Assembly (NCBI GenBank): GCA_000526575.1
Contig: JAGI01000002.1
Span: 1 to 64,000 of the forward strand
Source of the DNA: Clostridium sp. 12(A)
GTDB lineage: Bacteria; Bacillota; Clostridia; Lachnospirales; Lachnospiraceae
Reading direction: 5' to 3'
DNA length: 64,000 nt
Below the pieces are notes generated by a model that saw nothing but the letters and a program-made list of their open reading frames with translations, searched no databases and was not told the origin of the DNA. Shown in pieces: positions 38,818 to 48,110 of the stretch (position 1 is its first letter; each line of letters opens with the position of its first letter). Position numbers and translations under genes: made by a program.

Positions 38818-40341
38818 ATGAAAAAAATCTCTATATTAATGATTGGATTGGTTTTATCAATGGCATCTTTCAAGGAAGTACATGCTGCTTCATCGTATAT
38901 TGATTATTTTAAAGCGACGCCAATAATAGATTCCCTATCGTCGTCCTGTTGGGGCGCAGCAGCAGTGGGCCCTCGTGATCAATCGAATGGTTTGGAAGAC
39001 AGGACCATGTCAAAGTATGCTTATTGGGATGGAGGAATCATCAAGGGGCAGGATGGCACGTATCATATGTTTGCCAGCCGGTGGAATCAATCTGCTGGTC
39101 ATAACGGGTGGTTTGGTTCTGTGGCTGTTCATGCGACGAGCTCCAATCTGTATGGACCATATACGGACAAGGGTTTGTGCTGGCCCAACGATCAGGGCGG
39201 TAAAGGTCACAACGTGGTTCCGTTTCAACTGAAAGACGGGCGGTATGCTATTCTTGTGAGTGAAACCAGGCGGCCGGCGGAAATTTTTGTCTCCAATTCC
39301 CTGGATGGGCCATGGTCAAAGCTGGGTAGTGTATCGATTGCTTCCAATGCTTACTCATCCAATTATACAGCGTCGAATGTTTACATTATGCTTCGTCCGG
39401 ATGGACGTTATGGGTTGATTGAAAGAGATGGGGTCATTGGTATTGCTGATAATGTCCTTGGACCTTACACCATTCAAGGAACCAATATTTATGCGAGGAT
39501 TCCCGGTTGTCCGACAGTCAACATGGAAGATCCCGTTATGTGGTATAGTGGTGGACTTTATCATATTATTGTCAATAAGTGGGACACACGTAAGGCGTAT
39601 CACATCACATCCAAAGATGGTATCAGCAACTGGAAATTAGAACCTGGATATGCCTATGACCCGACAGCAAATTTTATCCGCTATTCAAATGGTACGGTCA
39701 ATCATTGGAATAAATTAGAACGTCCCAATGTGTATATGGAGAATGGCCATGTGGTTGCAATGACTCTCTCGGCGATAGACGTTGCAAAAGACAAAGACTT
39801 GGGCAACGACAGTCATGGCAGTAAGGTTATCGTCATTCCGTTTGATGGTGCAGCATTAGATTCTGGGAGTGTTCCGCCAGCTCCTGATCCAAAATCGGCC
39901 TTTACACAAATCGAAGCGGAGAGTTACGATAACCAATCGGGAGTTCAAACCGAAAGCTGTTCGGAAGGTGGGGAGAATGTCGGATATATCGAAAACGGGG
40001 ATTATGCCGTTTACAGAAATATTGATTTCGGCAGTGGTTCTGCAAGCTTTCAGGCCAGAGTCGCCAGTGCTGCCAGCGGAGGGAATATTGAAATCAGGCT
40101 GGATAGTCTTACCGGGACTTTGATAGGGACTTGTCCAGTCGCCGGGACTGGGGGTTGGCAGACTTGGGCGCTTGCAAGGTGCAATGTTAGTGGGGTGAGC
40201 GGAAAGCATGACTTATATCTGAAATTTACGGGAGGAAGCGGATACTTATTCAACTTAAACTGGTTCAAATTTGGTACAGGAAGTAATTCAGGAATCTTGA
40301 GTGAATTAAATTCCGATGGGCAAATAGACTCCGTTGATTAA
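38818..40341 (+). CDS. Secreted GH43-like propeller glycosidase - CBM6 - dockerin stub
   Basis: The 507-residue protein has a signal peptide (~1-24), a catalytic part (~30-345) with a propeller pattern (KYAYWDGGIIKGQDGTYHMF, VNMEDPVMWYSGGLYHIIVN) and a CBM6 (~362-485). The catalytic part resembles the GH43/GH62/GH117 superfamily but I cannot assign the family. After CBM6 the protein ends ELNSDGQIDSVD, the first calcium-binding loop of a type I dockerin, then stops. The dockerin continues in shifted frames downstream. ATG 38818 is chosen with AAGGAGG twelve bases upstream; a TTG three codons earlier is possible. It is the last gene of the polysaccharide set. Confidence 0.8.
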   Translation: MKKISILMIGLVLSMASFKEVHAASSYIDYFKATPIIDSLSSSCWGAAAVGPRDQSNGLEDRTMSKYAYWDGGIIKGQDGTYHMFASRWNQSAGHNGWFGSVAVHATSSNLYGPYTDKGLCWPNDQGGKGHNVVPFQLKDGRYAILVSETRRPAEIFVSNSLDGPWSKLGSVSIASNAYSSNYTASNVYIMLRPDGRYGLIERDGVIGIADNVLGPYTIQGTNIYARIPGCPTVNMEDPVMWYSGGLYHIIVNKWDTRKAYHITSKDGISNWKLEPGYAYDPTANFIRYSNGTVNHWNKLERPNVYMENGHVVAMTLSAIDVAKDKDLGNDSHGSKVIVIPFDGAALDSGSVPPAPDPKSAFTQIEAESYDNQSGVQTESCSEGGENVGYIENGDYAVYRNIDFGSGSASFQARVASAASGGNIEIRLDSLTGTLIGTCPVAGTGGWQTWALARCNVSGVSGKHDLYLKFTGGSGYLFNLNWFKFGTGSNSGILSELNSDGQIDSVD

Positions 40342-40461
40342 TGTCAATGAAAAACACCTTTTAGGATTGGAAACGATTGGAGATCCGATATTGGCTGATT
40401 AGATGCGAGAGATACCGTTGACGCACTCGAATTTTCACTGCTCAACAATATTTGTTGGGAA
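40342..40461 (+). pseudogene. Rest of a decayed type I dockerin
   Basis: Restoring single bases at a few short homopolymer runs re-creates a full duplicated dockerin: first repeat LNSDGQIDSVD plus LMSMKKHLLG, then LDASDTVDALDFSLLKQYLLG. In the sequence as given, bases are missing at GATTAATG, GAAAAACAC, GATTAGATG and CTCAACAA. The coding stub lies inside the upstream gene. Either true decay or repeated homopolymer under-calling would explain it. Confidence 0.7.
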
Positions 40462-40463
40462 TT

Positions 40464-40535
40464 TCCACTTAGATAATAAGCCACAGGCAAGAATGCCTGT
40501 GGCTTAACTTATAACTTATAGGGATGGAACCTTTG
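40464..40535. repeat. Hairpin repeat element, copy 2 of 3
   Basis: CCACTTAGAT then AATAAGCCACAGGCAAGAATGCCTGTGGCTT, a perfect 11-base stem, then ATAACTTATAGGGATGGAACC. This copy has the best-preserved hairpin and may act as terminator for the polysaccharide genes. Confidence 0.8.
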
Positions 40536-40572
40536 TCCAGCACTTATATTATAGATTCTACATTACTTATTG

Positions 40573-40911
40573 TCACTGCTTTAACATTTTTTCATATTCG
40601 ATTGCCCATTTTTCCAGGGATTTCAGCACTGGTAAAAACTTTATGCCCAACTCTGTTAATGAATATTCCACTTTAGGAGGAACTTCTTTATATATTTCTC
40701 TATGTATAATCCTATATTCTTCCAGCGTTCTAAGTTCTTTCGTTAAGTTTGCCTGCGTTACCTGTGGTATTTTCCTACTAAGTTCCCCAAATCTCAAAGT
40801 ACCTTGGCTTAAGAAAAACACGATAACCATGGTCCACTTTCCACGGACTATCTTTTGCACATTTGATATTGGACAATTTTCCACATAATCATCTTCAGAC
40901 TTTTTTCCCAT
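40573..40911 (-). CDS. HxlR-family transcriptional regulator
   Basis: A 112-residue winged-helix protein with the HxlR pattern: NCPISNVQKIVRGKWTMVIVFFLSQGTLRFGEL, then IPQVTQANLTKELRTLEE and a wing ending PPKVEYSLTELG. The Cys before Pro near the N-terminus is the conserved redox- or electrophile-sensing Cys of this family (HypR, YodB, HxlR). The ATG at 40909-40911 is used; a TTG start 13 codons upstream with AAGGAG further away is an alternative. It lies between the polysaccharide set and an MBL-fold gene transcribed away from it, the likely target. Confidence 0.85.
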   Translation of the reverse strand: MGKKSEDDYVENCPISNVQKIVRGKWTMVIVFFLSQGTLRFGELSRKIPQVTQANLTKELRTLEEYRIIHREIYKEVPPKVEYSLTELGIKFLPVLKSLEKWAIEYEKMLKQ

Positions 40912-40950
40912 ATGCCCCCCATTACTATCACATATAATAGTACCAATCAA

Positions 40951-41329
40951 ATAATATTGTACTCCTTAGTAATTATTATACATTGTAATATTCAAAAGTA
41001 AAGATAGATGGATATAAAGTCCTTTATCCTTGTTACCTCTGAATGAATGGCAGGAATCTTATTTTCAATATGTAGCTTCACTCATTTTCTAACTTAATAC
41101 TATCATTTTCAATAGTATATATTAGATATTATAGTACTTGATATAATAATTGTTCAAACATAAAATGTGTATATAGATGAAATTTTAAATATACCGCACT
41201 ATCTGAGTTCGTGATAAAGAAATATTTTGGTAGGGAGGTGAAATCAATTCGTAGTAATTCCAATGAATTACATACAGTCCTTGGAGAGGGACTATAAAAA
41301 ATACTATTAATACGGGGAAGGTGATAATC
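40951..41329. other. Intergenic region between HxlR and MBL genes
   Basis: AT-rich, about 380 bases. It includes TTGATATAATAATTG around 41140 with a possible -10, and a small hairpin AGTCC-TTGGAGAG-GGACT near 41277. No coding frame with a ribosome binding site. Confidence 0.4.
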
Positions 41330-42218
41330 ATGATTACATCAACAAATTTCTGTAAGGTACAAAAACTGGACGATGATTTATATGTCATTACTCAAGCTGG
41401 ACTTGTGCATCTTTATCTTATCCTGGGGCAAAAAAAAAGCGATCTTAATTGATGCTGGTTATGGATTCGAGGACATAAGGCCTATCATTCGAAGTATAAC
41501 GAGTCTGCCAGTTATGCTGGTATTGACTCATGGCGATCCTGACCACAGCTACGGAAGTGAATATTTTGGAGATATATGGCTGTATCAGCCTGACTACGGT
41601 CAGATTATAGGCTTTGACACGAAAAAGGAAAGACAGTTCATAGCTGAGATGGGAGTGAATTATCTGAAGGAAAATAAGCCTGAAGCCATTGAAGAATTTG
41701 ATAGCAAGGCATTTGCTGAAAGGAGCCTGCTTCGAATCTTGACTCCGCATTTTGTAAAGGACGGAGAAATGTTTGACTTAGGCGGAAAAACCTTGGAAGT
41801 AATATTTACACCAGGGCATTCTTATGGACATATCATGCTGCTGGATAGGGAAAAAAAGAGACTTTTTTCAGGAGATATGATTTGTGATTATGTCATCATT
41901 TACTTTTTTGAATCTGATAGAAGCGCACCATTTTTCATGGCACTAGACAGCTGGAAAAAGATAAAAAGATTGGAAAATGATATCAAGGATATTTATAGCG
42001 CCCATGGAATGCTCCCAATTACAATTGATTACGTCGACGCATACATCGAATGCTTTTCGGGAGAATTTCAGCAGAATTATCTAATGGATAAACCGTTTGA
42101 CCGAGGGCCTTTAGGCCGCGGATACCAGCATATCTATAAAACAGTAAATATTCAATACTCCGATAAGAGACTTGAGGAATTTTTAGGACACAAAGTGGAA
42201 CGAATTGAAAACCTATAA
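41330..42218 (+). CDS. MBL-fold metallo-hydrolase, frameshifted near the start
   Basis: The natural start is ATG 41330 (GGGGAAGGTGATAATC upstream), giving MITSTNFCKVQKLDDDLYVIT and LVHLYLILGQKK; then a run of nine A (41430-41438) puts the frame out and it stops. Removing one A continues perfectly into AILIDAGYGFEDIRPI and a ~260-residue metallo-beta-lactamase fold: LTHGDPDHSYGSEYF (zinc motif HxDPDH), PGHSYGHIMLLD, SGDMICDY. As given, only the part from 41373 is open. Hydrolase of unknown substrate; the family acts on esters, thioesters or lactones. The regulator HxlR gene is divergent. The frameshift may be real, slippage-corrected, or an error. Confidence 0.75.
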
Positions 42219-42266
42219 ATTAAAGATTAACCGAGTCATGCATACTCGGTGCACACATGACATATC

Positions 42267-42321
42267 GGGAGAACGCTTGAATGGTATTCGAGAGGTCATG
42301 GTTTGAATCCCTCTATCTTTA
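42267..42321 (+). pseudogene. Decayed 3' part of tRNA-Ala (possible att site)
   Basis: Fifty-five bases match positions 22156-22211 of the intact tRNA-Ala with seven substitutions and one deletion (GGGAGAACGCTTGAATGG, GAGGTCATGG, GAATCCC are recognisable). The anticodon is now GGT and the T arm is broken. A repeat of the 3' part of a tRNA at a distance is the footprint of integration at that tRNA. Confidence 0.75.
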
Positions 42322-42393
42322 CTTAATCAATAAGCCACAGGCATGAATGCTTGTGGCTTAAATTATATCTTATAGGGGATGGGACCTTGATTC
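42319..42393. repeat. Hairpin repeat element, copy 3 of 3
   Basis: ACTTAATC then AATAAGCCACAGGCATGAATGCTTGTGGCTTAA, then TTATATCTTATAGGGGATGGGACCTTG. It directly follows the decayed tRNA copy, mirroring copy 1, which directly follows the integrase remnant beside the real tRNA. Confidence 0.8.
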
Positions 42394-42675
42394 TAGACAA
42401 CAAGGGGTATTCTTGAGTTTGCTGGGCTTTCATACTCCAATGATGCTGAATAACTTTGTACAGAGAAGTGTACTATTTTACTGGTCATGCCTTCATCATA
42501 AGAATTTGTTACATTATTAATAAATACATTATAGTAGATCTGCAAGAATTGGTGGAAATTTATGGTAACTTGTAGAAATATGTAGAAGTTTGTAGAAATT
42601 TATGGTAATTTTTAACTATGTTATTAAACAAAATAAAATTTCCAGAACTTCTTTTTAGTTGATTGTGTTATGCCA
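42394..42675. other. Intergenic stretch with short degenerate repeats
   Basis: No gene is seen. From 42550 to 42615 the unit TGTAGAAATT(TATGGTAA) recurs several times in degenerate form. Confidence 0.5.
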
Positions 42676-44568
42676 TCAAATTTCCAGTTCAAATGCGCCT
42701 GTATAAAGCTGATAATACGTCCCTTTTTGTTCGATCAGGCTTTCGTGGGAGCCCCTTTCGATAATTTTTCCATGATCCAGAACCATAATCGCATCACTGT
42801 TTTTTACAGTCGAAAGCCTGTGTGCAATGACAAATACAGTTCTTCCTTTCATCAGGTTATCCATACCTGCCTGAACCAGGGCTTCTGTTCTCGTATCAAT
42901 GGAGGAAGTTGCTTCGTCTAAGATCATAGCTGGCGGGTCAGCGACGGCTGCACGGGCGATGGATATCAGCTGTCTCTGTCCCTGGGAGAGACTGGAGCCA
43001 TTACCGGTCAATATTGTTTCATAGCCATCTGGAAGTCTGGTTATAAAATCATCCGCATTGGCTAATTTTGCAGCAGCGATACATTCCTCATCCGTCGCAT
43101 CCAGACGGCCGTAGCGGATATTATCTATGACAGAACCTGTAAATAAATTGACATCCTGTAATACTACGCCCAATGAGCTTCTAAGAGCTGGCTTTTTGAT
43201 TTTAGAAATATTAATTCCATCATAACGAATCTTACCTTCCATAATATCGTAAAAACGATTGATCAGATTCGTAATGGTAGTCTTTCCAGCACCGGTAGCG
43301 CCAACAAATGCTATTTTTTGTCCTGGCTTTGCAAACAGGGATACATTGTTTAGCACCAGTTTTTCAGGCACATAGCCAAAGTCAACATCTTCTAATCTGA
43401 CGTCTCCAGTAAGCTCGGTGAGAGTAACCGTTCCATCCTGGTGAGGGTGCTTCCAAGCCCACATTTCTGTGTTTTCTTTCGTTTCTATCAAGTTGCCCCC
43501 GGCATCCTTTTTCACATTTACCAGAGTCACATAGCCGTGATCTTCCTCAGGCTGTTCATCCATTAACTCAAACACCCGGGTTGCACCGGCAAGTCCCATT
43601 GCAATCATGGAGACCTGCATAGATGCCTGACCAATGGTCTGGGAAAGCTGTCTTGACATGCCTAAAAATGAAACAATAATACCAATTGACACAATGCTGA
43701 CACCAGTAAGACTAATGTTTGGTGCCTTTAAATAGACCATAAGTCCACCAATGACTGCAAGAAGAACATACATAAGGTTTCCCACATTACCTAGAATCGG
43801 CATCAGAACATTTCCGTTCTGGTTTGCTTTTTCTCCGTCTTTAAAAAGCTGTTCATTCAGTTTTTTAAATGCTTCTTTATTCTCTTCTTCATGGCAGAAT
43901 ACTTTAACAACTTTCTGCCCCTGCATCATCTCTTCAATAAAGCCTTCTTCTTTTGCTAAAGATTTTTGCTGCTGAATCATGAAGGCTGCAGTGATACTAC
44001 CCAGTTTTTTTGTAATCTTTAGCATCAGGAAGATTACAAGTACTACCACGAGGGTAAGCCAGATACTGTAGTATAACATGGTAAGGAACATGACCGTAAT
44101 AGTCAAAGCAGACTGAAAAAGTGTAGGAAGGCTCTGTCCGATGAGCTGTCTTATGGCATCGGTATCGTTGGTATAAGTACTCATGATATCTCCATGTGCA
44201 TGGGTATCAAAATACTTGACTGGAAGTGTTTGCATTTTATCAAACATATCATTTCTTAAATTTCTAAGCGTTCCCTGTGTCACAATTGCCATGATCTGAT
44301 TATAGATGATAGATGCAATGGTACCGCAGATATAGATGAAGCCCATGGTTAACAGTATGGATGTAAATTTGCCTGCAACAGCTTCAAATCCCTGATTCAC
44401 GCCAGGAGTGATACATTCATCAATTAACCTCTGAATAAAAATCGTTGCAATGGAAGAGGAGAATGCACTGATTACAATACAGATTAAAGTTACAATTAAC
44501 TGAATTTTATAATGTGAAAATAAATAGCGGACCAGACGCCCAAAGCTGTGCTGTTTTTTCTGATTCAT
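42676..44568 (-). CDS. ABC exporter half-transporter, subunit with canonical catalytic Glu
   Basis: The 630-residue protein has six membrane helices (~20-320) and a nucleotide-binding domain (~395-630): Walker A GATGAGKTT, signature LSQGQRQL, Walker B AMILDEATSSID with the catalytic Glu, and the H-loop in VFVIAHRLS. The signature has SQGQ rather than SGGQ. About 40 extra residues (NVKKDAGGNLIETKENTE..) sit between the membrane and nucleotide domains, unlike the partner. It pairs with the upstream gene, whose stop lies three bases before this start (SD GGAGGACTAACCC), as a heterodimeric TM287/288-like multidrug or lipid exporter. The divergent TetR gene likely regulates it. Confidence 0.9.
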   Translation of the reverse strand: MNQKKQHSFGRLVRYLFSHYKIQLIVTLICIVISAFSSSIATIFIQRLIDECITPGVNQGFEAVAGKFTSILLTMGFIYICGTIASIIYNQIMAIVTQGTLRNLRNDMFDKMQTLPVKYFDTHAHGDIMSTYTNDTDAIRQLIGQSLPTLFQSALTITVMFLTMLYYSIWLTLVVVLVIFLMLKITKKLGSITAAFMIQQQKSLAKEEGFIEEMMQGQKVVKVFCHEEENKEAFKKLNEQLFKDGEKANQNGNVLMPILGNVGNLMYVLLAVIGGLMVYLKAPNISLTGVSIVSIGIIVSFLGMSRQLSQTIGQASMQVSMIAMGLAGATRVFELMDEQPEEDHGYVTLVNVKKDAGGNLIETKENTEMWAWKHPHQDGTVTLTELTGDVRLEDVDFGYVPEKLVLNNVSLFAKPGQKIAFVGATGAGKTTITNLINRFYDIMEGKIRYDGINISKIKKPALRSSLGVVLQDVNLFTGSVIDNIRYGRLDATDEECIAAAKLANADDFITRLPDGYETILTGNGSSLSQGQRQLISIARAAVADPPAMILDEATSSIDTRTEALVQAGMDNLMKGRTVFVIAHRLSTVKNSDAIMVLDHGKIIERGSHESLIEQKGTYYQLYTGAFELEI

Positions 44569-44571
44569 GGG

Positions 44572-46308
44572 TTAGTCCTCCTTCTTTCCATTGGTCTGAG
44601 ACTGGTAAACTTCGTAATAGATTCCCTTGTGTGCAAGCAATTCTTCATGGGTTCCCTGCTCCGAGACCTTACCGCCATCTAAAACAATGATCTGGTCTGC
44701 ATCTTCCAAAGAAGAGGTTCTCTGTGCAATGATGATTTTGGTTGTTTCGGGAATCTCTTCACGAAGTGCCTTCCGAATCATGGCATCGGTCTTTGTATCG
44801 ACTGCAGAGGTGGAATCGTCCAAAATGAGAATCTTAGGTTTTTTTAATAAGGCCCGTGCGATACAGAGCCTCTGCTTCTGTCCACCTGAAACATTGGTTC
44901 CGCCCTGCTCTATATAGGTATCATATTTGTCAGGGAACTGCTGAATGAATTCATCTGCCTGTGCCAGCTTACATACTCTCACAAGCTCTTCGTCACTGGC
45001 GTCTTTCTTTCCCCAACGGAGATTTTCCTTGATTGTTCCGGAGAATAAGACATTTTTCTGTAATACGACTGCGACCTCATCACGGAGGGATTCCAGATCA
45101 TAATTTCTCACATCGACTCCGCTAACACAGACCTTGCCCTCTGTGACATCGTAAAGTCTGGAGATCAACTGAATCAAGGATGTTTTGGAGGAACCGGTTC
45201 CTCCAAGGATGCCAATGGTCTGCCCCGATTCAATATCCAAATTGATATTCACCAATGCAGGTTTTTTGCTCTTTTCAGAGTAGCTGAATGAAACATTCTC
45301 AAACTGAATCCTTCCGTTCTTTACCTCCGTCACACCATTTTTAGGAGAGGTTAATGTACTTTCATGATTTAAAACCTCACAGATACGACTGGCCGATTCT
45401 TTTGCCATGGAACAAATAACGAAGACCATGGATAACATCATGAGGGAGGAGAGAATCTGCACCCCGTAGTTGATTAATGAAGATAACTGTCCCGTTGTTA
45501 ATTCTGCTGCACCACTGTTTATGATAGTCTTCGCTCCAATAAAGCTTACAAGAAAGATAGCAAGAGAAATACAAAACATCAGAATGGGATTGTTCAAAGC
45601 AATAATTCTCTCCGCTAATGTAAATTCCTTACACACATCAGCGGCTGCCTTTTGAAACCGTTCTCGTTCATAGTCCTCTCTTACGAAAGATTTCACAACA
45701 CGAATACCTTGTATATTTTCCTGAACCGAATTATTCATAGCATCATATTTCTTAAAAATGCGTTTAAAAATAGGAAATACAGTAAATACAATTGAAAATA
45801 ATGCAACGGCTGCAAAAGGGATCATAATTAAAAAGATGAGGGACATTTTCACGCTAATTGTCAGACTGAGAATGACTGAAAAAATAAGCATAAGCGGAGT
45901 TCTTACTGCAATCCGGATAATCATTTGATATGCATTCTGTACATTGGTCACATCCGTTGTCATTCTTGTGACCAAAGATGAGGTGGAGAACTTATCGATA
46001 TCGGCAAAAGAAAAGTCTTGTATTTTAAAAAATACATCCTGTCTTAAATTCTTGGCAAAGCCACAGGATGCAGTGGCACCAATCCTTCCTGACATGTACC
46101 CAAATAGCAGGGATAACATTGCCATAATAATTAACATAATTCCATAACGTATTATTGGTATCATTGATTGTCCAGTCATTTTATCAATTAAATTAGCCAT
46201 GACCAGAGGTAATAAGCATTCTAATATTATTTCCAACGTTATATATAATGGCGTTAAAATAGAGGCTCTTTTATATTCTCTAATACTCTTCATCAGCGTC
46301 TTTATCAT
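44572..46308 (-). CDS. ABC exporter half-transporter, subunit with degenerate site
   Basis: A 578-residue half-transporter: six helices (~15-300), then an ATPase domain with Walker A GGTGSSKTS, signature VSGGQKQRL and Walker B ILILDDSTSAVD. The residue after Walker B Asp is Asp rather than Glu, which marks the subunit that contributes the non-hydrolysing site in heterodimeric exporters. The H-loop is also changed: IIAQRTSS has Gln for His. ATG 46306-46308 is used because AAAGGAGAAAGTAAC precedes it; ten more codons exist upstream without a site. Promoter TTGACT-17-TAAAAT is just upstream. It is the first gene of the operon. Confidence 0.9.
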   Translation of the reverse strand: MIKTLMKSIREYKRASILTPLYITLEIILECLLPLVMANLIDKMTGQSMIPIIRYGIMLIIMAMLSLLFGYMSGRIGATASCGFAKNLRQDVFFKIQDFSFADIDKFSTSSLVTRMTTDVTNVQNAYQMIIRIAVRTPLMLIFSVILSLTISVKMSLIFLIMIPFAAVALFSIVFTVFPIFKRIFKKYDAMNNSVQENIQGIRVVKSFVREDYERERFQKAAADVCKEFTLAERIIALNNPILMFCISLAIFLVSFIGAKTIINSGAAELTTGQLSSLINYGVQILSSLMMLSMVFVICSMAKESASRICEVLNHESTLTSPKNGVTEVKNGRIQFENVSFSYSEKSKKPALVNINLDIESGQTIGILGGTGSSKTSLIQLISRLYDVTEGKVCVSGVDVRNYDLESLRDEVAVVLQKNVLFSGTIKENLRWGKKDASDEELVRVCKLAQADEFIQQFPDKYDTYIEQGGTNVSGGQKQRLCIARALLKKPKILILDDSTSAVDTKTDAMIRKALREEIPETTKIIIAQRTSSLEDADQIIVLDGGKVSEQGTHEELLAHKGIYYEVYQSQTNGKKED

Positions 46309-46347
46309 GTTACTTTCTCCTTTACATTTGTTTTTCAAACGAGTATT

Positions 46348-46376
46348 ATTTTATTGAACTATGGTTGTTTAGTCAA
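46348..46376 (-). promoter_or_regulatory. Promoter of the ABC exporter operon
   Basis: On the minus strand TTGACT (46371-46376), exactly 17 bases, TAAAAT (46348-46353). Its spacer overlaps one arm of an inverted repeat that may be the TetR operator. Confidence 0.65.
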
Positions 46377-46403
46377 TGGTCAATGATTATATTTTGTTCA
46401 ATA
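46352..46403. promoter_or_regulatory. Candidate operator arms for the TetR regulator
   Basis: TATTGAAC (46352-46359) and its exact inverse GTTCAATA (46396-46403) lie in the divergent promoter region; one arm overlaps the exporter promoter. The 36-base separation is longer than a usual single TetR site, so these may be two half-operators or chance. Confidence 0.3.
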
Positions 46404-46474
46404 TGAGACGAATTTAAGAAAGCGTTGATTATCTCTTGATAAATGAATCAATTTAATTGGAGGATGGGGGCTAT

Positions 46475-47008
46475 ATGAAAGAAGATTTGAGAGTTGTTAA
46501 GACAAGAAGAAACATAAAAAGTGAAATGATGGAACTATTACAGAAAAAGCCTGTAGAAAAGATTACGGTTACTGAGCTTGCCTCCCAGGCTTTTATAAAC
46601 AAAGGGACATTTTATCATCATTACTCCGATATTTATGATTTATATCACGAACTTGTGTCTGATTTTATTGAGAACACGATCGGTTCCCTTGATTATTATG
46701 AAGAGTTCTTTACAGAACCAGAACGTTTTCTTCAAAAATTTCTTTGTGATTTCAGGGTAAATGACATAAAGAAAACATTTCCCTTTTATACGGAGGGAAC
46801 TCATAGTCTTTTCCTGCCATACTATGTAACGGAAGTACTTCTAAATAGGCTTATGTCTGTAAACTATGTGGAAAATACTATTGAAAATCGTGTAAAAGTT
46901 CAATGCTGTATTACTGCCATGACAGCAACAAAGGCTCATTTTGATGAGGCATATAATAACATTATTGTTAAGGTTGTTAGTAAGATGATTCGTTCAACAT
47001 TTGAGTAA
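46475..47008 (+). CDS. TetR/AcrR-family transcriptional regulator
   Basis: The 177-residue protein begins with a TetR helix-turn-helix (~8-55: NIKSEMMELLQKKPVEKITVTELASQ, INKGTFYHHYSDIYDLY). The C-terminal ~110 residues match the TetR_C_7/DhaS-like ligand domains of clostridial regulators. ATG 46475 with GGAGGATGGGGGCTAT upstream is used; a TTG further up has no better site. The gene is divergent from the ABC exporter operon and ends in a terminator, so it most likely represses that exporter and is released by its substrate. The ligand is unknown. Confidence 0.88.
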   Translation: MKEDLRVVKTRRNIKSEMMELLQKKPVEKITVTELASQAFINKGTFYHHYSDIYDLYHELVSDFIENTIGSLDYYEEFFTEPERFLQKFLCDFRVNDIKKTFPFYTEGTHSLFLPYYVTEVLLNRLMSVNYVENTIENRVKVQCCITAMTATKAHFDEAYNNIIVKVVSKMIRSTFE

Positions 47009-47032
47009 AAATTAATGATATTATGAATGAAC

Positions 47033-47066
47033 AGCCATAGGGTCAAAGCTCTATGGCTATATTTTT
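47033..47066. terminator. Bidirectional terminator between TetR and LysR genes
   Basis: AGCCATAG pairs with CTATGGCT around a ten-base loop, followed by ATATTTTTA on the plus strand. The two neighbouring genes are convergent. Confidence 0.7.
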
Positions 47067-47098
47067 ACCTAAATTAGTTACATCTTCCATATAGAAGG

Positions 47099-47995
47099 TC
47101 AAGCATTACAGCTTTTGGAATATTCGTCCGCCACCTCCAGTAATTTCTCAATACAATCGTTGGATTCCCTGTTATAAAGGCATGTCACCCTAAAATAATC
47201 CTCAAATCCCGTCAAAGGAACAAAACGCACCGTGTCATTAGCAAACTGCTTCATATGACTGGCAAGAAGAGAGATGCCAATCTGGCAGTCTACCATGAGC
47301 ATCATATTAAGAAGAGAGTTAGCCTCGTAGACCGTATTTGGAGAAAAGCCTTCTTTTGAATAAATGTTGTCGATTAAATTGTGGTCGGTTCTGGAAAACT
47401 TTGGATCCATATGGATAAATGGCTCGTCCTTAATCATGGTGAGAGAGACGGATTTAAGCTCTGAAAATTTGTGGCTTTCAGGAAATACCACGCACATGTG
47501 GTCTGTGAAAACAGTCTTTTTTAAAATATGAGGCGGGCAGTCGATCTCGATATCCGGCAGGATGGCAACATCGATCTGTCCGCTTATTAAAGTTTCCATA
47601 ATGTGATTGTAGGTGTAGTCCATGGGATTGACCTTGATGGTTGGGTAAAGCTCATGGAACCGCTTGATAAGCTTAGGGAAATGATGGACAAGGGCAGTGC
47701 CTAAAAGACCGATGCTTATGACTCCTGTTGTCCCATTTTCCAAGTCTTTTACTTTTTTTACAGCAGAATCATAAGAGTGGAGGGTCCTTTTTATTTCATG
47801 GTAAAAAACCTTTCCGGTAGGAGTCAGTTTTACCTCCCTTTTGTTTCGTATGAAAAGCTGGGAACCGATGGAGTGCTCCAAGTTGAGGATCAGCTTGCTA
47901 AGGGTCGGTTGGGTGATGTGAAGCTGCTGGGAAGCCTTTGTGTAACTGAGGGTTTCAGCCAGGACAATAAAGTATTCTAATTGAAAAAGGTTCAT
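47099..47995 (-). CDS. LysR-family regulator of the phloroglucinol operon
   Basis: A 298-residue LysR-type protein: N-terminal winged helix (MNLFQLEYFIVLAETLSYTKASQQLHITQPTLSKLI) and a two-lobe ligand-binding domain (~90-295) of the CysB/BenM kind. Start ATG 47993-47995 follows GGAGAGTGTAA. It is divergent from the dehydrogenase gene across 241 bases, the classical LysR arrangement, so it probably activates the phloroglucinol operon in response to phloroglucinol or an intermediate. The inverted repeat ATTAC-A-GTAAT at 48111 is a candidate site. Ligand assignment is inference. Confidence 0.88.
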   Translation of the reverse strand: MNLFQLEYFIVLAETLSYTKASQQLHITQPTLSKLILNLEHSIGSQLFIRNKREVKLTPTGKVFYHEIKRTLHSYDSAVKKVKDLENGTTGVISIGLLGTALVHHFPKLIKRFHELYPTIKVNPMDYTYNHIMETLISGQIDVAILPDIEIDCPPHILKKTVFTDHMCVVFPESHKFSELKSVSLTMIKDEPFIHMDPKFSRTDHNLIDNIYSKEGFSPNTVYEANSLLNMMLMVDCQIGISLLASHMKQFANDTVRFVPLTGFEDYFRVTCLYNRESNDCIEKLLEVADEYSKSCNA

Positions 47996-48110
47996 TTACA
48001 CTCTCCATTTCACTAAAAAAGTCTCATATTTACTCAACTATCATATCATAAATTCTCTTAAAAATCTCAATAACCCCTAAAATCATAGTCAAAATACATG
48101 AAAAAATGTT

